Origin: Holophagae bacterium
GTDB lineage: Bacteria; Acidobacteriota; Holophagae; Acanthopleuribacterales; Acanthopleuribacteraceae
Assembly: GCA_030429565.1 (NCBI GenBank)
Contig: JAUIFE010000017.1
Coordinates: 1-64,000 of the forward strand
Direction of reading: 5' to 3'
Length of the DNA stretch: 64,000 nt
Shown here: one piece after another, positions 8,979 to 18,626 of the stretch
Layout: every line of letters begins with the position of its first letter
How positions within the stretch are numbered: the stretch's first letter is position 1
The notes under the pieces: model-generated
What the model saw: the letters and a program-made list of their open reading frames with translations, nothing else
Told to the model about the DNA's origin: nothing
Database searches by the model: none
Position numbers and translations under genes: made by a program

Positions 8979-11606
8979 TCAGCTCGGCGCCTCGACATCG
9001 GTATGGTGCTCGTGGTTTTTGCGAACGTATGCAACAAATTTAGCGGCAGGTACCGGTGGGCTACAGTAATAACCCTGAATTTCGTCGCAGCCTAAGGTGC
9101 GCAGCAGCTCGTACTGCGCTTCGGTTTCGACGCCTTCTGCGACCAAGCGCAGGTTGAGGCTGTGGGCCATGGCGATGATCGAAGAGATAATGGCGCGATC
9201 ATCGTCGTTTTCAAGAATGCCGTTAATAAACGAACGGTCGATTTTGAGTGTGTGGATCGGAAAGCGTTTGAGGTAAGCGAGCGAGGAATAACCGGTGCCG
9301 AAATCGTCGACCGAGATTTTGATGTTCATGCGCTCAAGGTCTTTGAAAATGGCAATCGCATGGTCCACATCGGCCATGACGGCACTTTCGGTAAGTTCTA
9401 TTTTCAAAAACTTGGCATCGAGTCCGGCTTCCTCCAGCAGTGATTGCGCCACATGGGCGAGATCTTGACGTTGCAGTTGCCGCGCCGAAATGTTGACCGC
9501 CACGGTTAGGTCGGGCAATCCCATCTCGCGCCACAGCACGGCTTGGCGACAGGCTGTCCGCAGCGCCCATTCACCAATAGGCAGGATCAGTCCGGTTTCT
9601 TCGGCGATGGGGATAAACTCGCCTGGGGAAATCATGGTGCCGTCGGCCTTGCGCCAGCGAATCAGGGCCTCCGCGCCAATGACCTTGTCACTTTGGGAAG
9701 ACAGAATCGGCTGGTAGTAAAGTTCAAACTCCTCGCGATCAATCGCCGTGCGCAAGCTGCTCTCAATGTCCATGGCCGAGACGGCTTTCTCGTGCATTTC
9801 TTTGTCAAACACGGCGTATCTTGCCTTGCCCAAGGTTTTGGCACGGTACATGGCGATGTCGGCGTCGCGAATGACGGCCTCAGCGCTCTTGTAACCCAAA
9901 TTGCCTTGGGTTATGCCGATACTGGCCGAAATATGGATTTCTTTTCCTTTGAGATGAAACGGGTTTTTCAGGGAGATTTCAATGCGTTGGACGACGCGGA
10001 TCACTTCCTCGATCTCCATAATGTTTTCCAGCAAAACAGAGAACTCGTCACCACTAAGGCGGGCCACGGTGTCGCCCGGCCGGACCGTTTCGTTGAGGCG
10101 GTCGGAGACCTCGATCAACAGTTGGTCGCCGACCAAATGGCCCATGGTGTCGTTGACGGCCTTAAAGCGGTCGAGGTCGAGAAACAGGGCGGCAAAGTTG
10201 TATTCGTGGTAGCGCTTGCACTTCTGAATGGCGTGCTCGAGCCGGTTTTTAAACAAAATGCGGTTGGGCAAATCGGTGAGACGGTCGTAAAAGGCATCGT
10301 GACGTAGCTGGTCCTCGGCCTTCTGGCGCGCAAAATAATTGGCGAGCAGTTCAGATACAAAAAACAGCATACGGATGCCTGCCGACGGCCAGCGTTGCTC
10401 TTTTTCACAATCAAAAAAGCCGATAAAACCAATGGTTTCATCGTCAACCGTACGTACCGGCAAAAACAAAAACGCTTGGAACCCAATGTCTTCAAAAAAC
10501 TTGCGTTCGGGTTCGGCGCTTTCCGGTAGATCTCTGGGCGATTCGGCGGCAAGGGGTTCGTTGGCGCGCACGCGTTCGTACCACCACGGAAAATGAATGA
10601 GTTCCAAACCGTGAAAGGCTTTGACCGCGTTGCTGCCGTCTTTTTCGGGCGCGTGCCATTGGAAGGTGGTGGCGATTTCGAGTTTTTGTTTTTTGAAAAG
10701 CGCAATAAAGGCATGGTCCACGCTCATAACTTCAGCCAGTAGTTCGAGGAAACTGTCGAAACGCGGTGCATGGGGCAGGGTTAACATGCCGGAAGCCTTG
10801 CCCAGCGTTTCTTCCATGTGGAGGCGTTTGCGCACTTCCCATTCTGCCAGGTTGCGCTCTTCGATTTCACTTTCCAGGCGACGGTTGGTCTCCACCAGGG
10901 TTTTGTGGTTGTTGGCGAGGCTGGCCTCGAGTTCTTGGTTGGCGACCACCAGTTTTTCACGGCGAAACTGGAGTACGACAAAAGCGACGGTGGTCAGCAA
11001 CGACAACAGCACCAAACTGCGGAACCAAAGGGTGGTGGCCCCGCTTTCGAGCCGGCCGGCGTGTCGCGCCCAATGACTGAACTCCTCGAGGAAAGCATGC
11101 CGCTGGGCTAGATGAAATTGGTGGTAGGCCTCGCGCCAAGCGCGGCGGTCGCGCACGAGACGAAGGCGCGCTTGGGCCGTTTCCTGTTCCAGGGTTTTGG
11201 GGACGACGTCGTAGTTGTCCATTTCGGCTAAACGCAGGACCATCTCGCGGTTGATGTCGTCGTATTGCTGGAGGGCGTTGCGCAAGTTGCGTAGCTCGGT
11301 GGAGGGCGCGATTTGGATTAGTTCGATCAAAGCGGTTTCGATATCGCTGAAGTGGCGCTGTGCTTCCGCGACGGCGGCGGTGTCGCGTTTGGTGAGGGCC
11401 AAATCGTAGTGATAGGTCATGGCGGTGGCGCCACCGTCGATGCGTGCCAATAAGTCGTTCCACTGTTGGCGTTTCTGCATGACTTTATCCGCGTCCGCCG
11501 CCAGGTTGGGTGCATGGCGGCGCGAAATCGCGAGCTCGATAAAGGGGAACGCGATCAGCAGTAGCAGCAACAGCATGGTTTTTTTGGAAAGCGACCGCCA
11601 GAGCAC
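8979..11606 (-). CDS. Membrane GAF-GGDEF-EAL protein (c-di-GMP turnover)
   Basis: The protein has 875 residues. A TM segment near residues 11-27, a helical periplasmic sensor (about 30-190), a second TM (about 195-213) and a coiled coil (about 215-270) lead into a GAF-like domain (about 275-425), GGDEF (about 435-600) and EAL (about 610-865). The cyclase signature is SGDEF rather than GGDEF, a variant known in active cyclases. The EAL domain keeps the catalytic motifs: EALIRW, AVNISARQL, ELTES, DDFGTGYSSLAYL, KIDRSFI and VAEGVET. It is therefore probably an active phosphodiesterase, with cyclase activity possible. The start is GTG, preceded by GGGGAG six bases upstream. It is followed after 40 bp by the cNMP-domain kinase. 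Confidence 0.92.
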   Translation of the reverse strand: MLWRSLSKKTMLLLLLLIAFPFIELAISRRHAPNLAADADKVMQKRQQWNDLLARIDGGATAMTYHYDLALTKRDTAAVAEAQRHFSDIETALIELIQIAPSTELRNLRNALQQYDDINREMVLRLAEMDNYDVVPKTLEQETAQARLRLVRDRRAWREAYHQFHLAQRHAFLEEFSHWARHAGRLESGATTLWFRSLVLLSLLTTVAFVVLQFRREKLVVANQELEASLANNHKTLVETNRRLESEIEERNLAEWEVRKRLHMEETLGKASGMLTLPHAPRFDSFLELLAEVMSVDHAFIALFKKQKLEIATTFQWHAPEKDGSNAVKAFHGLELIHFPWWYERVRANEPLAAESPRDLPESAEPERKFFEDIGFQAFLFLPVRTVDDETIGFIGFFDCEKEQRWPSAGIRMLFFVSELLANYFARQKAEDQLRHDAFYDRLTDLPNRILFKNRLEHAIQKCKRYHEYNFAALFLDLDRFKAVNDTMGHLVGDQLLIEVSDRLNETVRPGDTVARLSGDEFSVLLENIMEIEEVIRVVQRIEISLKNPFHLKGKEIHISASIGITQGNLGYKSAEAVIRDADIAMYRAKTLGKARYAVFDKEMHEKAVSAMDIESSLRTAIDREEFELYYQPILSSQSDKVIGAEALIRWRKADGTMISPGEFIPIAEETGLILPIGEWALRTACRQAVLWREMGLPDLTVAVNISARQLQRQDLAHVAQSLLEEAGLDAKFLKIELTESAVMADVDHAIAIFKDLERMNIKISVDDFGTGYSSLAYLKRFPIHTLKIDRSFINGILENDDDRAIISSIIAMAHSLNLRLVAEGVETEAQYELLRTLGCDEIQGYYCSPPVPAAKFVAYVRKNHEHHTDVEAPS

Positions 11607-11960
11607 GCGAGACTCCCCTTGGTTCGGCCGCGTCGTGGGTGCGCGGCGTCGTCAAATTCATAAAACGCGGCAACAGGTGCGGCCCAAACATCTCGCGTGG
11701 TGCCGGCACAGCCAAAATCTCATTGCCTCAGGTCCTTAAAGACATGTCGTCATTTTGGCGTGCTGCATTAACTTCTCGCTGCGAAAATGTGGTGTGGGTG
11801 CGGTGTTCGGCGCAGGAGTGGTGCATGGAGCCGATGTCGGGCTTGCTCGGTGCCCGCCTTTTTGCTTGAATCAGACGCGGATCTTAAAACGGAATTTTGA
11901 ATGCGATTCGTGCGTGACGCTGGTTGTCGACCCGACGTCGCGATGAGGCGGAGGCCGGTC
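11607..11960. other. Intergenic region between divergent genes
   Basis: The gap separates the GGDEF-EAL gene (leftward) from the LOG gene (rightward) and must contain both promoters. I see no convincing promoter pair, terminator or RNA structure. Short open frames here lack ribosome-binding sites. Confidence 0.4.
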
Positions 11961-12503
11961 ATGACAAAAACCCTATGTGTCTTTTGCGGTTCTAGTAATA
12001 ATCTGGATGCCAAGTATTTTCAAGCAGCTACGGAAACCGGTGACCTGATCATCGACGGTGGTGCGCGGCTGATGTGGGGCGGCGGCCGCGTTGGTTTGAT
12101 GGGTCGCGTCGCCGACCAAGTCAAAGACCGCGGCGGTTATCTGATCGGCGTGATTCCCGAACGCCTGCGCACGCGTGAAGTGGCCTTCGAGGGTGCCGAC
12201 GAATTGATCATTTCCACCGGCATGGCCGACCGCAAAACTGAAATGATTCAACGTTCCGACGCCTTCATCACACTCGCCGGCGGCATGGGTACGCTTGACG
12301 AAGTATTGGAAGTCATCACCTTGCGCCAATTGGGCTACCACAACAAACCGATTTGGTTCGTCAACACCGACGGTTTTTACGACAGTCTGTTTTCCTTCTT
12401 TCAATCGCTTAAGCAAGAGGGATTTCTGTATCGCGACAATGGCGGTTTGTTCGAGGTCGTCGACAAACCGGGAGACTTACTGGAAAAGGTTCAAAACTTA
12501 TGA
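11961..12503 (+). CDS. LOG-family nucleotide hydrolase (TIGR00730 type)
   Basis: The 180-residue cytoplasmic enzyme is of the LOG/Rossmann-fold group that cleaves nucleoside 5'-monophosphates to base and ribose 5-phosphate (cytokinin activation in plants, purine nucleotide turnover in bacteria). It begins with VFCGSSNN and has GGGRVGLMG, MADRKTEM (the Arg/Glu catalytic region) and GGMGTLDEVLEV. The usual PGGxGTxxE motif starts with Ala here (LAGGMGTLDE). The ATG at 11961 follows GCGGAGG at good spacing. An in-frame upstream start at 11901 would add 20 residues with no homology. It stands alone, without an operon partner. Confidence 0.85.
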   Translation: MTKTLCVFCGSSNNLDAKYFQAATETGDLIIDGGARLMWGGGRVGLMGRVADQVKDRGGYLIGVIPERLRTREVAFEGADELIISTGMADRKTEMIQRSDAFITLAGGMGTLDEVLEVITLRQLGYHNKPIWFVNTDGFYDSLFSFFQSLKQEGFLYRDNGGLFEVVDKPGDLLEKVQNL

Positions 12504-12929
12504 CCTAAGAAGCGCGTTAATTTACGGTGATTTTAGTGCGGGCCCGGTCCGCTTTGTTCAAGCCCCCTCGCGCTTATCGCGCCTCTCAGGGATCACGCCG
12601 TTGTTTAAAAGGGCGGCCTAACCCTGCAATGAAGTTCGGTCATCCTCCGTCATCGTCTGTTACCCGCATTTTTCCCGGATCGCTTGCCGGCAGGAGCTGC
12701 GCAATATCGCGCTGGGTGCGGAAATTCCCCTAGCGAAAAGCCCGCCTTTGTCCTGTGAGGCAACGACGGGGTTTGTGTAAGTTACATGTTTCTTGAGTTT
12801 TTGGTTCCTGGTGACCGCTTTGGGCCGCCGGCACGGCCTATGCACTCTGAGTGGGTGAGCCAATGACATCGGGCCACCCGCCCCAGCCACACCAAACGGC
12901 CGATCCGTCCGACCGAGAAAGGGGAAACC
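12504..12929. other. Intergenic region upstream of the HPF-like gene
   Basis: No gene is supportable. An 11-base palindrome, TGTAAGTTACA (12776-12786), lies about 145 bp before the HPF-like start and is a weak operator candidate. No clear promoter hexamers were found. Confidence 0.35.
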
Positions 12930-13625
12930 ATGAACCACACACCCACCACTGTTAACGTTGTGTTCCGAACCCAGAATTACGAACTTGGCGCGCGCAATCG
13001 TTTGCGCCTTGAAGCGGAAGCCGGCAAGTTACAGGATCTCATTGCCGATTTTCCCGTTGCCGATCTCCATGTCGACATTCACGCATATCCCAAGCACCCT
13101 GGTTTTCACGTAAAAACCTCTTTGCGTTTGCCCAACGACACCTTGTTTACCGGTGATCGTCACGTCGACATGCACAGCGCTTACTTGCGCTGTATCCGTA
13201 AACTGATGCTCAAGGTTAAAGCCTACAAAGCCAAACTCGGGGGCGAACATCGCTACGGCAAGACACCTGAAGCCGAGATGGTCCGAGCGGCCGATGATGA
13301 AACCGCCTCGCTTGACCGGTTGACCCAAGCTGTCGCTGCTCAGGACTTTCACGTTTTTCGCGCCGCCTTGTCCCCATGGGAACCGGCCTTGCGCGAAAAG
13401 GTCGCCGCCTTTTGCGGTGAAGACGATCATGCCGCCATGATGATCGGGCATGGGTTCAATCGCACCGAACTGCTCGAAGAAATAACACTGAATGCCTTCG
13501 AGCATTTCGGCGACCGTGGCCGCACCCAATTTGAAGCTTGGCTGGGAGCTTGGGTCGAAACGTCTTTTGGGAAACTGGTCGCCGACCCCAAGTTTGAACG
13601 TCATCGCCTTGAGGCGATGCGCTAA
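12930..13625 (+). CDS. HPF/RaiA-like protein with a C-terminal extension
   Basis: The 231-residue protein has residues about 5-105 consistent with the ribosome hibernation factor fold. It opens with a short strand (VNVVFRTQNYEL), then an Asp/His-rich strand region (ADLHVDIHAYPKH), a strand with LRLPNDTLFTGD, and a basic helix (LRCIRKLMLKVKAYKAKLGG) like the RNA-facing helix of HPF. The remaining 125 residues are not the usual long-HPF dimerisation tail. They are helical, acidic and contain GDRGRTQFEAWLGAWVETSF, which I do not recognise. GAAAGGGGAAACC precedes the ATG. The probable role is ribosome binding in stress or stationary phase; the extension may regulate it. A strong terminator follows. 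Confidence 0.65.
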   Translation: MNHTPTTVNVVFRTQNYELGARNRLRLEAEAGKLQDLIADFPVADLHVDIHAYPKHPGFHVKTSLRLPNDTLFTGDRHVDMHSAYLRCIRKLMLKVKAYKAKLGGEHRYGKTPEAEMVRAADDETASLDRLTQAVAAQDFHVFRAALSPWEPALREKVAAFCGEDDHAAMMIGHGFNRTELLEEITLNAFEHFGDRGRTQFEAWLGAWVETSFGKLVADPKFERHRLEAMR

Positions 13626-13692
13626 GCCAATACCCTTGCATCGCTCCTAAGGCTTCCGGGTTAACGCCTGGCGGCCGAGGGTTCTCGACTTT

Positions 13693-13732
13693 GCGGGTTT
13701 TCCCTCATGGGTTGGGAAAACCCGCTTTTTTT
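13693..13732 (+). terminator. Rho-independent terminator
   Basis: A perfect 12-bp stem, GCGGGTTTTCCC / GGGAAAACCCGC (13693-13704 and 13714-13725), with a 9-base loop is followed by seven T. It lies 68 bp after the HPF-like stop codon. Confidence 0.9.
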
Positions 13733-13758
13733 GTGCGCTTGTGGCGGCGCCGCGGGGT

Positions 13759-14343
13759 TTACAAACGCAAGCCGACACCGAGGTACCACATTTTAGGCTG
13801 GGCGGTGGGTTTGCCGGCATCCGTCAGACCCGCGATGTTGGTGAAATCGAGTTGGTCCAGGTGACGGGTGTAGCCCGCGAACAGGGCCAAGCGCCGATAT
13901 AGGCGCAGGTTGAGGTTGACCATGGTCCCTAAGCCCTTGCCTTCCTGGTCAATGACCTCTAGTTCGGGGTAATGCCATCGCGTGTAATGGGTTTTGATTT
14001 TGTCGAAGGTCAAGGCACCGCTGACCCGCAATCGCTGGTTGAACCATTGGCGGCCGTAACCCAGGTAGGCGCTGTTCCACGAGATCCAACGATGGGTGTT
14101 TCTGAAACCACCCCGTTCCAAATGAGCCTTGGGGCCGCCGTGAACCCCGAACATCACCAGTGCGTTGGGGTTCAGGTTGTAATTGATATGGAGCTCAAAA
14201 CGAAAGTCGTCCAGTTCTGCATTTAAATTAGATGCGGGGAACGTGCTGTTACCCAAGCCAATGAAGCCATCCCATTTAGGCGGATTTTGAGCGAGCGCGT
14301 TAGAGAAGCAAAAGAGGGCTGTAAAAAAAATAGTGCGAATCAA
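13759..14343 (-). CDS. Outer-membrane beta-barrel-like protein, unknown function
   Basis: The 194-residue protein has a clear signal peptide (residues 1-19, ending FSNALAQ). The mature part shows alternating polar/aromatic strands (GFIGLGNSTF, FELHINYNL, LVMFGVHGG, NLNLRLYRRLALFAGY) and ends WYLGVGLRL, like small eight-stranded outer-membrane proteins. The start codon is TTG at 14343, seven bases after GAGG. It is monocistronic: a terminator precedes it from the opposite strand, and the upstream gene ends 172 bp away. No family is recognised; roles from adhesion to structural support are possible. Confidence 0.7.
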   Translation of the reverse strand: MIRTIFFTALFCFSNALAQNPPKWDGFIGLGNSTFPASNLNAELDDFRFELHINYNLNPNALVMFGVHGGPKAHLERGGFRNTHRWISWNSAYLGYGRQWFNQRLRVSGALTFDKIKTHYTRWHYPELEVIDQEGKGLGTMVNLNLRLYRRLALFAGYTRHLDQLDFTNIAGLTDAGKPTAQPKMWYLGVGLRL

Positions 14344-14515
14344 CGTCGTACCTCAAATGAATGATGTGAGGCGACGCAGCGGAACTTGAATGCAAGGGAA
14401 ACCTGGCCGGCCGCGTCGCTACAGTGTTTTGTGACAATTCGCGTGCCAAAGTTGATGTCGCCATTTCTGGTGACACCCCTTGTTGTCATGGGTGCTTGCG
14501 GCGATAGGCTTTGGG

Positions 14516-17206
14516 CTAGACCCTGTCTTCGGCGGTCAGCCGTTCGATGTCGCCAAAAACCGCGGCGAGTTCTTCGCGAAAGGCGCCAATTAACGCGGTG
14601 ATGTCACCCGGCGGTTTCTGTTTAAGGCATTTCTCAAGCGGTAAAATAATGCGGTACAGCCGGTCCGCGCCTAGGTTACCCCCCACCCCTTTGATGTTGT
14701 GGATGACGGCGCGGGCCGCATCATAATCGCCGTCTTCCAGCGCGTTCTCAATGCGTTGCATGGCATCGTGATTGTCATCGCGGAAGGAAGCAAGGACGCG
14801 TAGATAGAGTTCGCGGTTGTTGCCCATGCGGTGGATGCCCATGGCGGCGTTAAGTGTCCCCACGTCGGTGTCGTTTCCCGGCAACGCGTCGGCATAGGCC
14901 GTGCGGCGGCCGCCTTCGCCGATCCAACCGGCCAGGGTTTCGTACAAAATAGTAGGTTCAATGGGTTTACTGACAAAGTCGTCCATGCCGGAGGCGAAAC
15001 ATTTCTCGCTTTCGCCGTCCATGGCGTGGGCGGTGAGGGCGATGATCGGCAGACGTGGGCGACCGTGGCCGACCTCGCCTTCCCAGGCGCGAATGGCTTG
15101 GGCTGCATTGTGGCCGTCCATCACCGGCATCTGTAAATCCATCAGAACCGCGTGCCAGGTGCCGGGCGCTTCGCTTTTGACACGCTCAACCGCCTCGTGG
15201 CCGTTGGCGGCCATGGTCACCTGGACCCCTTCGCCGTTTAACAGTTCGCCGACGACTTGACGGTTGATTTCATTGTCTTCCACGACCAGCACGCGCAAAC
15301 CTTTGAGCGAGCGATGGGGCCGTTTTGCCAAGGCGCGATTGAGCGGAAAAACGTCTTTGGCTTGGTTGCGACCCAGCGCGGCCATCACGCTGTCGAAGAG
15401 GGAGGAAGGTGTGATGGGTTTGACTAAAAACAGCGCGGCCCCCATGGCAACAGCCCGTGCGCGTTCCTCATCACTGTAGAGGTTGGGGACCATCATGACC
15501 AAGCCGGCTTGGGCTAAGGCCGGGTGGGTGCGCACGCAGCGCAACACATCGAGGCCGTCGCGGTCGCCCAGGGTGCGATTAAATAACAAAAGTTCGAAGC
15601 GTGCCGGTTGTTTGCGGTGCAGTACTTTGCGGAGCGATTCCGGCGAATCGGCGGCGGCCGGCACCAAACCAAAGTGTTTGAGTAAGGCCACCACGGTTGT
15701 GAGGACGGCCGGGTTGTCCTCACAGACCAAAACGCGGGCACCGGCTAAGTAAGCCGGTCCGTTGAAGCGACGCGGAACTGTTTCGGCGGCGGCGGTGAAG
15801 GCGCAGCGGAAGGCAAAGGTACTGCCCTTGTCGGGTTTGGAGTCGACCTCAATCTTGCCGTCCATGAGTTCCACCAAGTATTTGGAAATGGTCAAACCCA
15901 GGCCGGTGCCGCCGTATTTGCGGGTGATCGAGCTGTCGGCCTGGGAAAAGGAGCGGAAGAGCTTGTCGATCTGCATCGGTGTCATGCCGATGCCGGTATC
16001 TTCAACCGAGAAATGGACCCAAATGCGATCATCGCCGGCAGGGGCCTGATCACGCCGGGCACGCACGGTTACCATCCCCTGTTCGGTGAACTTGACCGCG
16101 TTACCGGTGAGGTTGAGCAATACTTGGCCGAGACGCAGCGGGTCGCCGCATAGTTGCACCGGTACGTCGAGATCGATATCGAAATGAATTTCCAAGCCTT
16201 TCTCTTCCGCGCGGAAGGAAATCACGTTAGCCAAGTTTTGGAAGACGTTTTCCAGGTTAAATGCGACCTGTTCCAGTTCCATCTTGCCCGCTTCGATTTT
16301 CGAGAAGTCCAAGATATCGTTGATGATCCCCAGCAGGTTTTTGGCGGCCAGTTCGATTTTGGAGACATAATCAAACAGTTTCGGTGACAAATCTTCTCGT
16401 AGCGCCAGGCCGGAGAAGCCGATGATGGCGTTCATCGGCGTGCGGATTTCGTGGCTCATGTTGGCGAGAAATTCCGACTTGGTTTGGTTGGCTTTTTCCG
16501 CGCTTTGTTTGGCCGAGGTAAGTTGTTCACTGACCGTTTTTAGGTGAACCTTCATGTCGTTGAAATGGCGTGCAAGGGTGCCCAGTTCATCGTCGGCATA
16601 AACACGAGCACGGCTGTCAAGGTTGCCTTGTTTGACCTCGGCGACCGAATCACTGAGCGCATCAATGGGGAATTTGATTAAACGCCGCAACAGCAAAACG
16701 ACCAACAAGCTGGTCATGGCAATGGTCAGCGTGAATAAGGAAAACAAAAACACCCGCACCCGGCGGATCTCGCCGTTGAGGTCGCTGATGTCGAAGGTCA
16801 TGACCACTTCGCCGATGGGAATACCCGCACTTTGGTTGCCGGCTTTGATGAAAATGGTGCTGCGGTATTCCTGAGCGAAGGGCGGCGTTTGACTGTACCC
16901 GCCTTTAGCGGGAATTAAGTTGACACCTTTTTCGTTAAAAACACTGATTTTCTCGAGGTTGTGGCTTTCGAGAAAGCCAAGGGTTAATGCCAGTACAGTG
17001 GCGTAATCACTTTCCGCAAGCGGTGCGGCATAAATGTCGGCGGCCAGTTCGCACAGGTAGCGGTTTTGTTGGTTTCGTTCACGGCGCAAGTGTTTGACCA
17101 TCAACTCGATTAAAAAAAAGCCGGGTACCAGCATAAAGGTCACCAAACAGCCAATGACGACCATGTTCATCTTGGCGGAAATCGTCCGCCGCTGCACCAA
17201 CTTCAT
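14516..17206 (-). CDS. Hybrid sensor histidine kinase (HAMP-HisKA-HATPase-REC-REC-HPt)
   Basis: The 896-residue protein has TM helices near 15-35 and 150-173 flanking a 115-residue periplasmic sensor. HAMP (about 172-225) is followed by HisKA with His252 in NMSHEIRTPMNAIIG, then ATPase motifs DTGIGMTPMQI and GGTGLGLTISKYL. The first receiver (about 495-615) is degenerate, with FNRTLGDRDG where phosphorylatable Asp is expected. The second (about 640-765) is canonical, with VEDNEINRQ and MDLQMPVMDG. A C-terminal HPt domain has HNIKGVGGNLGA. It starts 4 bp after the stop of the BMP-type lipoprotein gene, so translation is probably coupled and the lipoprotein is a likely ligand-binding partner. 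No DNA-binding output is fused or adjacent. Confidence 0.93.
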   Translation of the reverse strand: MKLVQRRTISAKMNMVVIGCLVTFMLVPGFFLIELMVKHLRRERNQQNRYLCELAADIYAAPLAESDYATVLALTLGFLESHNLEKISVFNEKGVNLIPAKGGYSQTPPFAQEYRSTIFIKAGNQSAGIPIGEVVMTFDISDLNGEIRRVRVFLFSLFTLTIAMTSLLVVLLLRRLIKFPIDALSDSVAEVKQGNLDSRARVYADDELGTLARHFNDMKVHLKTVSEQLTSAKQSAEKANQTKSEFLANMSHEIRTPMNAIIGFSGLALREDLSPKLFDYVSKIELAAKNLLGIINDILDFSKIEAGKMELEQVAFNLENVFQNLANVISFRAEEKGLEIHFDIDLDVPVQLCGDPLRLGQVLLNLTGNAVKFTEQGMVTVRARRDQAPAGDDRIWVHFSVEDTGIGMTPMQIDKLFRSFSQADSSITRKYGGTGLGLTISKYLVELMDGKIEVDSKPDKGSTFAFRCAFTAAAETVPRRFNGPAYLAGARVLVCEDNPAVLTTVVALLKHFGLVPAAADSPESLRKVLHRKQPARFELLLFNRTLGDRDGLDVLRCVRTHPALAQAGLVMMVPNLYSDEERARAVAMGAALFLVKPITPSSLFDSVMAALGRNQAKDVFPLNRALAKRPHRSLKGLRVLVVEDNEINRQVVGELLNGEGVQVTMAANGHEAVERVKSEAPGTWHAVLMDLQMPVMDGHNAAQAIRAWEGEVGHGRPRLPIIALTAHAMDGESEKCFASGMDDFVSKPIEPTILYETLAGWIGEGGRRTAYADALPGNDTDVGTLNAAMGIHRMGNNRELYLRVLASFRDDNHDAMQRIENALEDGDYDAARAVIHNIKGVGGNLGADRLYRIILPLEKCLKQKPPGDITALIGAFREELAAVFGDIERLTAEDRV

Positions 17207-17210
17207 CGGC

Positions 17211-18281
17211 TTAGTTGCCGTTGGTGACAGCGTTGTACCAAGCCGAAGTGACCTGGATCTCGCCGGCGATAATTGCGGCTTTGGCGGCGTCGACCTTGGC
17301 CATGGTGGCGGCGGGGATTTGGTCGCGGGTGTAACGCATCGGCGTCAGGCTGACGCCGTTGGCGGCAAGACCGGCACCGACGGCACCTGGCTGAAACACG
17401 CCTTTGACACAATCTTTGACGGTGTTCTCCAGCACCACATCTAGCTTTTTGACCACACTGGTGAGAATGGTGCCTTTGGCCAGGTGATCTTGATCGGAAT
17501 CGCAGCCGATGGCTTTGACATTAAGCTCTTTACATTTATTAAAGACGCCCAGATTGGAACCGCCGGCAACCGCGAACACGATGTCGGCCTTGGCTTCACC
17601 CACCAATTCTTCAGTTAGGTGGGCCGCCGTGACGGGATTAAACCAGGGTACCGTCTCGGGATCGGCAAGATTAATCCAGCGCTTCTCAATCACAATATCT
17701 GGTCGGGTGGCGCGCGCGCCTTGCTCAAAGCCGACGACAAAATCGAGTACCGTGTTTTCCTGTTTGCCGCCCACCACCCCGAGGACGCCGCTTTGTGAGA
17801 GATCGGCGGCAATGATGCCGGCAAGGTAGGCTGCTTCGGCCGTTAAAAAGAAACGTGAGGTAAGGTTGGGTAAACCGTCGACGACTTTTTCGTCCATTAA
17901 TATAAAGCGCCGGTCCGGATGGGCGGCGGCAAGGCGTTCGACCGTGTTTTTGACCAAGTACCCTTCGGTTGCCAGAATGATCTTACAGCCGTTGGCGATG
18001 CATTTCTCGATGACGCGTTCGCTGGGGGTTGTTTCGTTGGGTGTAAATAGCTCCAAACGAAAGCCTTCTTCCACCTGGGCTTTGGCCATGGCGGTGTACT
18101 GCATGTCGTTGAAACCCTTGTCGCCGAGCTGATACTCCTCGAAGGCCATGCACACACGCGCCGGCCCGTCCCCGTCCTCGGCTTGGTTGGATTGGGTTTT
18201 CGCGGCCGGAGTCTCCGGCTGTTGCGTGCAGCAGGTGAGCCAACCGGCAATCATCAAGACAAGCAAACGGGCCGGTGTCAA
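17211..18281 (-). CDS. BMP/PnrA-family lipoprotein, substrate-binding type
   Basis: The 356-residue protein starts at TTG 18281, six bases after GGGGGAGG; an upstream in-frame ATG at 18314 has no such site. The short signal ends in a lipobox-like LTCC, so a lipid-anchored periplasmic protein is expected. Mature blocks match the basic membrane protein (BMP/Med/PnrA) family: the opening region with GDKGFNDMQY, then AAYLAGIIAA, VGGKQ and VFAVAGGSN. Family members bind nucleosides such as guanosine and inosine for ABC import. Here no permease or ATPase gene follows. The next gene, after 4 bp, is a hybrid kinase, suggesting a sensory rather than transport role. The divergent neighbour is apt. Confidence 0.9.
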   Translation of the reverse strand: MTPARLLVLMIAGWLTCCTQQPETPAAKTQSNQAEDGDGPARVCMAFEEYQLGDKGFNDMQYTAMAKAQVEEGFRLELFTPNETTPSERVIEKCIANGCKIILATEGYLVKNTVERLAAAHPDRRFILMDEKVVDGLPNLTSRFFLTAEAAYLAGIIAADLSQSGVLGVVGGKQENTVLDFVVGFEQGARATRPDIVIEKRWINLADPETVPWFNPVTAAHLTEELVGEAKADIVFAVAGGSNLGVFNKCKELNVKAIGCDSDQDHLAKGTILTSVVKKLDVVLENTVKDCVKGVFQPGAVGAGLAANGVSLTPMRYTRDQIPAATMAKVDAAKAAIIAGEIQVTSAWYNAVTNGN

Positions 18282-18626
18282 CGTGATCCTCCCCCTAAAA
18301 TAAACGCCGTCCATTTCTCACAGGTTCATCTCTTATCGGCACCAGCCGCCAAATCACCAAATAATCTGCCAAGAAAACGCGTGTTTCTCGCCGTGCCTGC
18401 ATTTTCCAACTTTGAAGGTAGGACATGAGCGCTTGCAGGCCGAGTTCACCCGGGGCCTTGTACAAAAGCGCGTTGATGGTGCGACGAAGCGTGTGCGGCA
18501 GCCGAGGGTTGCGTTAAAATGGGGTTCTTCTTCGCAAAATGCGCCGGAAAGGCCGGCCCGCTTGTTTGGGTGATGTCGCCGCCTGTTTCCTGTGCCTCTA
18601 TCTCATTTAAACAAAGGATTTCGACC
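18282..18626. other. Divergent promoter region, BMP lipoprotein / apt
   Basis: This 345-bp spacer must drive the lipoprotein-kinase operon leftward and apt rightward. A GTTAAAAT sequence around 18514 could be a -10 for apt but no matching -35 is visible. No gene is supported. Confidence 0.4.
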
